Origin: an uncultured Planctomycetaceae bacterium
Lineage (GTDB): Bacteria > Planctomycetota > Planctomycetia > Planctomycetales > Planctomycetaceae
Direction of reading: 5' to 3'
NCBI GenBank assembly: GCA_903924405.1
Contig: CAIYBH010000123.1
Coordinates: 1 to 37,769, forward strand
Length of the DNA: 37,769 nt
Position numbers and translations under genes: made by a program. The notes below the pieces were generated by a model. It ran no database searches. It was not told where the DNA came from and worked only from the letters and a program-made list of their open reading frames with translations. Shown in pieces: positions 32,554 through 37,769 of the stretch. How positions within the stretch are numbered: position 1 is the stretch's first letter; each line of letters begins with the position of its first letter.

Positions 32554-34779
32554 TCAAACGGAAACAACTCTGACCACGACACGATGTCCAATCACCTGGA
32601 CGACTTCCACAGAACTCCCGGCATCGATATACGCCCCATCGCTGACAACATCAAGGAACCGGTCTCCAAAAACGACTTTTCCCGCCGGACGCAGTGCGGA
32701 TGAGCAAACGCCGATTTCTCCCAGGGTGGCGACAGGAGTGCCTGTCGCGGGACTCAACAGGCTCGGGTCCAGCATCGGCCCATCAGTTTCCACACCGTAA
32801 ACCGGAGGTGTCAGGATGAGTCGATTGAACCATGGAATGCTCGGCAGGAAGCGACTCATCATCACTGCAGCGGCGATCACGGTGATCATGGCCGCTGCAA
32901 TCGATGTCAGACTGGATACGGCCTTCTCAAATGACTGCGTGGCCGTGATGCCGGAAAATGTATGACTGGCCATCACGAGCGATGTCAGGGTCAGCAGAAT
33001 TCCGGAGACCCCGAAGATCCCGAAACCCGGAATCACGAAAATCTCCAGTGCCAGTAGAGCCAGTCCCAGAACGAACAGCACCAGTTCCAGAGTCCCCGCA
33101 GTACCTCCCAGAAATCGACTCCAGAAAAACAGTGAGGCACACAACGCGGCAGGAATCGCAAACATGCCGGTGGGAGCATGTGCCTCGACGTACACACACA
33201 GCAGTCCCACGGCCACAAGCAGGAAGGCACCAAAACCGGAATTCAGGAACGAAACGAGGTTGTCCACCCATGATTTTCTGAGCGGTCGCAGCGAGACGCC
33301 CTCGGGCAATCCCAGTCGCAGTTGCAGCTGCTGGAGATTTTCGCAGGGGGCTTCGGTCAATCGCAACTGGTAGGCTCGCTCTCCACGCAGTGTCAGCAGC
33401 AACCCACGGCGGCTCTCCGGGACCAGTGGTCCCTGCCACCATTCCTCCGGTTGGGACCGCAGTTCCGGTTCCGACATCCAGGTCACGCGCCCATCCTGAC
33501 GATGAGTTGCCTCAAACACCTCCAGATCACGATCGATCATGGCCTGCAGCAGTGCGGGCGGACGATTTCGGCGACGAGCCAGTGAGGCTGCGAATTCCAG
33601 AAACGGACTGACGATCTTCTCCGGTGCTCGCTCAAACGCCCCGCCGGGTTCCGTCTCACGAATCACCCCAATGTCACCAATCTGGGCGTCCGGGTGCATA
33701 TAAATCTGTGCGCATCCAAACGCAATCAGTGCTCCGCCACTCCATGCCCCACGCGGGATCCACGCCACGGTATTCATCTGCTCCGGCTCAATGTCCGCCA
33801 GAGTCATTGCGATTTCTTCGGCAATCTGTTTGTCCCCACCAGGAGAATCGATTTCGAGAACCAGCAGATCCACGCGCTCCGCCTGAGCATTTCTGACCTC
33901 TCGCAGCACAAAATCCCGCATCGAGGCACTCACATTGCCTTTCACTTCAATCAGGCGTGATTTTTTCTGTCCCGCTGCACTGGGATTGCGCATGATTTCA
34001 CGGGGAAGCTGGTATAGATCGGCCAGCGCGCCTCGGTCCTGTGCCAGTTGTGTGACCAGAAACCCAGCCTTTAGAGCATCTCCTGCCAGAAACACGGGTG
34101 CTGCCCCGGGCTCACGAATCACCTCCACACGCGGAATCTCCAGTCCCTGCTGCTGGAGCTGTCGAAGCTCATCGGACGTCAGGAATTGCTGCTGCTCCCG
34201 ACCATCGTCGCCCCTGACCGTAACTCGATGCAGGGATGTTTCGCTGCTGAGCATTGCGGCAACAATTCCGAAGGACAATCGCGGATTTCGCCGACGCCGC
34301 CCCAGCGACTGAATGAACTCCGCGTCCGCTGGGTCTATCGGGGAACCACGGCCAATGTCCCCGATCTCGGCCTCGGGGTTCATCACCAGATCCTGGCAGG
34401 CCAGTGCCGCGACCACATGGTTTCCTCGCAGGGAATCCGGAATCCACGCGACGGTCCGCAACGTTGACAATTCGGCTGACGCCAGCAGCCCTGCCAGATC
34501 ACGGATCTGACCGAATCGGCTGGACCCGGACTCCAGTTCCAGAATCAGTATTCCGGGCCGGGATTCCCTCGCCGCCGCGGCCTTCAGTTCCAGGGCGGTA
34601 TTTCGAATCTGACTCAGAGCTTCATCGGAAAGAGGGGCTTTGACGGTCAGAAACTGACCGAGGGGAGCCTTTATGTCGGATTCCTGCGCGCAGGCGATGT
34701 AGTTCGGGAAGATCGCGATCACAACGGCAAGCATCCGGAAGACTGAAACAACAAATCCATGTGACGAAATTCGTCGCAT
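32554..34779 (-). CDS. NfeD-family membrane serine protease with tandem ClpP-like domains, the first lacking catalytic residues
   Basis: The 741-residue protein has a signal peptide (about 1-31, ending ACAQE). A first ClpP/SppA-like domain follows at about 40-245 and a second at about 275-495. Four or five membrane helices cover about 505-660, and a soluble NfeD-type OB domain about 675-741. In the second domain Ser347 (PRGAWSGGA) and Lys388 (APEKIV) stand 41 residues apart, matching the Ser-Lys dyad spacing of the archaeal 1510-N protease (Ser97, Lys138). In the first domain the matching positions are Gly119 and Gly160, so it is probably inactive. The family cleaves hydrophobic, membrane-associated peptides together with stomatin-like proteins; no stomatin gene is adjacent. 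GGGTG lies upstream of the ATG. It is divergent from the GntR operon. Confidence 0.9.
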   Translation of the reverse strand: MRRISSHGFVVSVFRMLAVVIAIFPNYIACAQESDIKAPLGQFLTVKAPLSDEALSQIRNTALELKAAAARESRPGILILELESGSSRFGQIRDLAGLLASAELSTLRTVAWIPDSLRGNHVVAALACQDLVMNPEAEIGDIGRGSPIDPADAEFIQSLGRRRRNPRLSFGIVAAMLSSETSLHRVTVRGDDGREQQQFLTSDELRQLQQQGLEIPRVEVIREPGAAPVFLAGDALKAGFLVTQLAQDRGALADLYQLPREIMRNPSAAGQKKSRLIEVKGNVSASMRDFVLREVRNAQAERVDLLVLEIDSPGGDKQIAEEIAMTLADIEPEQMNTVAWIPRGAWSGGALIAFGCAQIYMHPDAQIGDIGVIRETEPGGAFERAPEKIVSPFLEFAASLARRRNRPPALLQAMIDRDLEVFEATHRQDGRVTWMSEPELRSQPEEWWQGPLVPESRRGLLLTLRGERAYQLRLTEAPCENLQQLQLRLGLPEGVSLRPLRKSWVDNLVSFLNSGFGAFLLVAVGLLCVYVEAHAPTGMFAIPAALCASLFFWSRFLGGTAGTLELVLFVLGLALLALEIFVIPGFGIFGVSGILLTLTSLVMASHTFSGITATQSFEKAVSSLTSIAAAMITVIAAAVMMSRFLPSIPWFNRLILTPPVYGVETDGPMLDPSLLSPATGTPVATLGEIGVCSSALRPAGKVVFGDRFLDVVSDGAYIDAGSSVEVVQVIGHRVVVRVVSV

Positions 34780-34906
34780 GCAGCACCCTTTACAAACTGC
34801 GGAATTTCGCTGCGAGGACCGGAAGTCGAGCCCCGGAGCTCACGCTGCCGACCAGGCACCGACCCACACTGTCCACCAATTCAGCTCGCCATCGCCACCT
34901 CAGGTA

Positions 34907-34938
34907 GCGGCACTTCCCGGAACAATTGGGAGTGCCGC
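34907..34938. other. Intergenic hairpin, 8 bp plus 3 bp stem with one bulge
   Basis: GCGGCACT (34907-34914) pairs with AGTGCCGC (34931-34938). CCC (34916-34918) pairs with GGG (34928-34930) after a one-base bulge, leaving a 9-base loop. It lies in the leader region of the NfeD-type gene, 128 bases upstream, with no U-tract on either strand. Confidence 0.45.
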
Positions 34939-35349
34939 CGCTATTCTGACAGAACTCTCTCGCATTTTACGGTTGTCGTTGTGCAGAATCCAAAGGTTTT
35001 GGTGATTCGCCTACCGGGTGGGATTCCTGGCCAGCTCTTTGGAAAACGGGAAAATTCCGTGCCGGATCATCGAATTCCGGGGGAAATACACAGAGTTCAG
35101 GCAGACAGAGGGGACTTTGCCGCGGTATTCCGCACTGCCTGTCGCAAACCGGCAACGCCGTCGCCCGTGTTAGATCGACTCCGTGCTGGTCTGCTCTGGT
35201 GGCTGTTGACGACCGCCAGTTTCTGAGAGTTGGTCGCTGCCAACCCAGGTCTCACTCAGCCTTCAGCAATCATTGGCGATGATCCTCGGCAATGCGTCAG
35301 CCGTCTCGGCCTGATCACCCCCCCCCGAACAATCGAGTGAAATCGATAT

Positions 35350-35378
35350 TGACAAAACTGTCTACTTGTATTAATGTA
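35350..35378 (+). promoter_or_regulatory. Probable sigma70-type promoter of the GntR-ABC operon
   Basis: TTGACA at 35350-35355 is a perfect -35 hexamer. TAATGT at 35373-35378 lies 17 bases further on and TATTAA at 35370-35375 lies 14 bases on; either could serve as -10. The predicted transcript start lies about 25-30 bases before the GTG start at 35414. The -10 region is inside the palindrome at 35367-35388. Confidence 0.6.
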
Positions 35379-35388
35379 CTAATACAAC
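35367..35388. promoter_or_regulatory. Palindromic operator, probably bound by the GntR-type regulator
   Basis: The 22-base sequence TTGTATTA, ATGTAC, TAATACAA is an inverted repeat: eight outer pairs match and three inner pairs include two mismatches. It covers the presumed -10 box, so a bound dimer would block RNA polymerase. GntR-family regulators typically bind such sites in front of their own operons. Autorepression is inferred from position. Confidence 0.6.
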
Positions 35389-35413
35389 AATCTTCTGTGA
35401 TAAAGGTGACTCG

Positions 35414-35818
35414 GTGCAGATTCATATCCATGCTCAGGATGGTATTCCGATCTATCAGCAGATTGTCAATCAGATCAAGTATCAGCTGGCGTCTGCTCGA
35501 TTGAAGCCCGGCCAGGAGCTCCCGCCAATCCGTACTCTGGCCGAGTCACTACTGATCAATCCCAACACGGTTGCTCGTGCCTACAAAGAACTGGAGCAGG
35601 CGGGGATCGTTGAAAAACGGCGAACCGTCGGCACCTATATCACGGCCCGACGCTCACCACTGGCTCGTCGTGAGCGAAGGCGCATTCTGGTCGAAAGAAT
35701 TGATCAGTTGCTGGCCGAAGCCCGGCAACTGGATTTCGACCTGCGTGATGTAATCCGTTTACTGAATGTCCGTCACAAAGTCCTGCGGAAACCCAACCGA
35801 AAAGAGGCCGGGCAATGA
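35414..35818 (+). CDS. GntR-family transcriptional regulator, YtrA subfamily
   Basis: The 134-residue protein begins at GTG 35414, after AAAGGTGA at the proper distance. The N-terminal winged helix-turn-helix is typical: GIPIYQQIVNQIKYQLASAR (about 10-29), LKPGQELPPIRTLAESLLIN (30-49), PNTVARAYKELEQAGIVEKR (50-69). GTYIT closes the wing at 73-77. The short C-terminal part of about 55 residues, helical and basic, lacks a large ligand-binding domain, as in the YtrA subgroup, which usually controls adjacent ABC transporter genes. The stop overlaps the next gene's start (ATGA, 35815-35818), so translation is coupled. It probably represses its own operon through the palindrome at 35367-35388. Confidence 0.92.
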   Translation: MQIHIHAQDGIPIYQQIVNQIKYQLASARLKPGQELPPIRTLAESLLINPNTVARAYKELEQAGIVEKRRTVGTYITARRSPLARRERRRILVERIDQLLAEARQLDFDLRDVIRLLNVRHKVLRKPNRKEAGQ

Positions 35819-36732
35819 CTGAACAGGTTACAAGTGCGTCGCCAGCAATTATCGAGATTCAGAATCTTTCTCGCAGCTTTGATGACCGGCAGGCACTTCA
35901 CGATCTGTCACTGACCGTTCCCCGCGGTGGCGTCTTCGGACTCATCGGTGGAAATGGTGCCGGTAAGACCACACTGATTCGACATCTGCTGGGCATGCTC
36001 AAGGCTCAGCAGGGTTCCGTGCGCGTGTTCGACCTCGACCCCGTTGCGGCCCCCGCGGCCGTTCTGGGGCGAGTCGGATATCTGTCCGAGGATCGGGACC
36101 TGCCGAACTGGATGCGGCTGCAGGACCTGCTCAGATACACGCAGGCCTTCTATCCAGCCTGGGATTCGGCCTACGCCGAAGAACTGCGAAAGAACTTCGA
36201 TCTGAATCCGGCGACTCGCGTCAAGTCCCTGTCCCGTGGTCAGCGGGCACGTGCGGGGTTGTTGATTGCGCTGGCACACCGCCCCGAGTTGCTGGTGCTG
36301 GACGAGCCCTCGTCGGGGCTCGATCCAGTCGTCCGTCGCGATATTCTGGGGTCCATTATTCGCACGGTAGCGGACGATGGTCGAACGGTGCTCTTCTCCT
36401 CTCACCTGCTGGATGAAGTGGAACGTGTAGCCGATCGTGTCGCCATTATTCATGAGGGCCGCATCCTGCTGACATCTGCGATGGAACAGCTTCGCGAATC
36501 TCATCGGCGACTGGTTCTGCAGTTCCGCAACCCCACAAATGACCCACCGCCGTTGCACGGGATGATTGATCGGAAAGGATCCGGAACCGAGTGGACTTAC
36601 TGGTGCTCGGGGGCCCCTGACCAGTTGAGACAGACCACCGAATCCATTCAGGCGAGGATCCTCAACGAATCCACTCTGACACTGGATGAGATTTTTCTGT
36701 TACGTGTGGGTCGTCAGCGATCAGAGCAATAG
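35815..36732 (+). CDS. ABC transporter ATP-binding protein (YtrB-like)
   Basis: The 305-residue ATPase has Walker A GGNGAGKTT (45-53), signature LSRGQRAR (139-146, with Arg where Gly is usual), Walker B LLVLDEPSSGLDP (159-171) and the H-loop His in LFSSHLLDEVERVADR. In place of the Q-loop glutamine the sequence reads VGYLSEDRDLPNW, a known variant in YtrB-like ATPases. A C-terminal extension of about 80 residues follows the nucleotide-binding domain. The start overlaps the regulator's stop by four bases, and the permease begins 14 bases after the stop, so all three form one operon. Such systems are often linked to stress or cell-envelope functions; the substrate is not readable. Confidence 0.93.
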   Translation: MTEQVTSASPAIIEIQNLSRSFDDRQALHDLSLTVPRGGVFGLIGGNGAGKTTLIRHLLGMLKAQQGSVRVFDLDPVAAPAAVLGRVGYLSEDRDLPNWMRLQDLLRYTQAFYPAWDSAYAEELRKNFDLNPATRVKSLSRGQRARAGLLIALAHRPELLVLDEPSSGLDPVVRRDILGSIIRTVADDGRTVLFSSHLLDEVERVADRVAIIHEGRILLTSAMEQLRESHRRLVLQFRNPTNDPPPLHGMIDRKGSGTEWTYWCSGAPDQLRQTTESIQARILNESTLTLDEIFLLRVGRQRSEQ

Positions 36733-36746
36733 TAGGGAGTTGCAGA

Positions 36747-37769
36747 ATGCGATCAATTGCTCAGGCACTTTTCTGGGAACTGTGGGCACGTGGCCGGTTA
36801 CAGATCCCCGCATTTTTTCTGCTCGGGAATATATTTCCTCTGCTGGTCTTCAGCGCTCTGCAGGGAGAAGGGCTGGACCCGGGTGAGCAGGCCTGCCTCA
36901 TTGTCTATACCGCATTCCTGCCGATCATGATGCTCCAGTTTGGCGTCGGTATCATGGCGGCTCAGGGTTCACTCGCCAGGTTGTACGCGGCACCTATTTC
37001 CACAGCGTCATTGGTGGCATGGCACATGTTTCCCGGAGCAGCCTTGCTGGCTCTTGAAGTTGCTGTGGCACTCCAGGTGCAGCGACAACTGTTCCATCGG
37101 GAGCCCGCCGTTGCTGGTCCGTCACTGTTTGCTTTCGCTGCATGGGCATCGGCCCAGACACTCATCTCTGTCCCGCAGCGGACGGTCTTCAGATTTCTGC
37201 GTTCTGCAATCCCCTGCATGCTCATGTTTCTCTGGCTTCAATCCCGTTTTGGTGACTGGTTTTCGCAACCGGTTCATTACTGGACAGAAGTGCGATGGAC
37301 TGAGCTGCTGTTCATGATGGCGGCCGTAGCAGTGTCTTTCGGGCTGACCTGCCGCGCGGTGGCACGCGATCGATGCGGAGAGTTGTCCCACGCATCACGG
37401 CTCCATTCGCTGTGGAATCGAATACTGAATTTTCGAAATTCCAGCGGAACGGCCGTGAGTCCATTTCGCAGTCCGATAGAGGCCCAGCTCTGGTATGAGT
37501 GGCGATATCGAGGACTGGCGTTGCCCCTTGGAACACTGCTGACGCTCAGTATTGCGGGGTGCATCCTGCTCCTGCGTCTGCTGCAGACACAGGATGTGAC
37601 ATCAAAACTGCCGCTGCTGTACGAAGGACTGATCTTCGGCGGTGGGCTTCTGGCGCTGCTGGCAGCGTTGACGGGCATGCTGGCGGGTAGCACCTCCACC
37701 GGGGTTCAGATCCGTCACCACAACCCAGCGCTGCGCGACATGACAGGCTCCGGAAATTTCGATCAGATG
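36747..37769 (+). CDS. ABC transporter permease (partial, cut by right edge)
   Basis: The frame is open from ATG 36747 to the window edge, giving 341 residues. AGGGAG lies 8 bases upstream. It begins MRSIAQALFWELWARGRLQI and has hydrophobic helices at about 21-38, 50-73, 85-110 and 122-140, with further ones near 145-160, 190-205, 255-275 and 290-305. The pattern is that of ABC-2-type or YtrC/D-like membrane subunits rather than of a soluble protein. It is the probable membrane partner of the ATPase just upstream and the third gene of the GntR-controlled operon. The C-terminus lies outside the window. Confidence 0.85.
   Translation, partial: MRSIAQALFWELWARGRLQIPAFFLLGNIFPLLVFSALQGEGLDPGEQACLIVYTAFLPIMMLQFGVGIMAAQGSLARLYAAPISTASLVAWHMFPGAALLALEVAVALQVQRQLFHREPAVAGPSLFAFAAWASAQTLISVPQRTVFRFLRSAIPCMLMFLWLQSRFGDWFSQPVHYWTEVRWTELLFMMAAVAVSFGLTCRAVARDRCGELSHASRLHSLWNRILNFRNSSGTAVSPFRSPIEAQLWYEWRYRGLALPLGTLLTLSIAGCILLLRLLQTQDVTSKLPLLYEGLIFGGGLLALLAALTGMLAGSTSTGVQIRHHNPALRDMTGSGNFDQM

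Larger units (their letters stand above)
34780..35413. other. Divergent intergenic region, about 630 bases
   Basis: No gene is supported. It holds a strong hairpin at 34907-34938, smaller stems such as GAATC (34986-34990) / GATTC (35004-35008), a run of nine C residues at 35318-35326, and the promoter-operator of the GntR operon at 35350-35388. The right-hand 80 bases are clearly more AT-rich than their surroundings, as expected of a strong promoter. Confidence 0.55.

Overview
The window looks like a chromosome segment of a planctomycete (order Planctomycetales). The base composition is moderately GC-rich. It carries lineage-typical families: a PVC-type membrane-bound dehydrogenase/cytochrome with a CxxCH heme site, a DUF1501 Tat-type protein, a giant PQQ-propeller (BamB-like) protein, a LEPR-XLL-type exported protein and a Tat-exported enolase-superfamily protein. 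No rRNA, tRNA, CRISPR array, transposase or phage gene was seen. Genes are well separated, with many gaps of 200-800 bases, and several start without a clear Shine-Dalgarno site.

Layout from left to right. 1-229: the start of an ABC ATPase, leftward and cut by the edge. 732-3711: an exported pyroglutamyl-peptidase/NTF2-like fusion, then an RluB/RsuA-type pseudouridine synthase with long basic tails. 3930-5003: a Dcm-like orphan cytosine-5 methyltransferase. 5701-14186: a two-gene operon of the PVC cytochrome protein and the giant PQQ-propeller protein. 14545-16922: DUF1501 and an SDR reductase. 17507-20310: a TolC-family outer-membrane protein and a PlsC-type acyltransferase. 20372-24697 (leftward): a GT2 glycosyltransferase, the enolase-superfamily protein and the LEPR-XLL protein, the last with a textbook intrinsic terminator. 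25512-30700 (rightward): an A24 prepilin peptidase, lysyl-tRNA synthetase, and a LolCE-like permease with a LolD-like ATPase. 31025-34779: a HAD hydrolase, converging with an unrecognised helical protein and a leftward NfeD/ClpP-type membrane protease. 35414 to the right edge: a GntR (YtrA-type) regulator translationally coupled to an ABC ATPase and a permease that runs off the window. Its promoter overlaps a palindromic operator.

How the genes work together. Three ABC systems are present: the left-edge ATPase, the Lol-like pair and the GntR-controlled one. Many other proteins are envelope-facing: the cytochrome/propeller operon, DUF1501, TolC, the LEPR-XLL protein and NfeD. No defence island or biosynthetic cluster was recognised, and the methyltransferase has no restriction partner here.

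The most unusual signal is in the gaps, not the genes. At least six intergenic regions carry a perfect 8-10 bp inverted repeat with a 15-18 base loop and no U-tract, each with a different stem sequence. Two gaps carry larger nested inverted repeats that fold on paper as three-way junctions (319-411 and 19411-19494). In addition there is a 24-base palindromic repeat present twice, a cluster of GGTGCC-type palindromes, a 20-base direct repeat pair and a heptanucleotide tandem repeat. All reading was by eye; no alignment, folding or database search was run.
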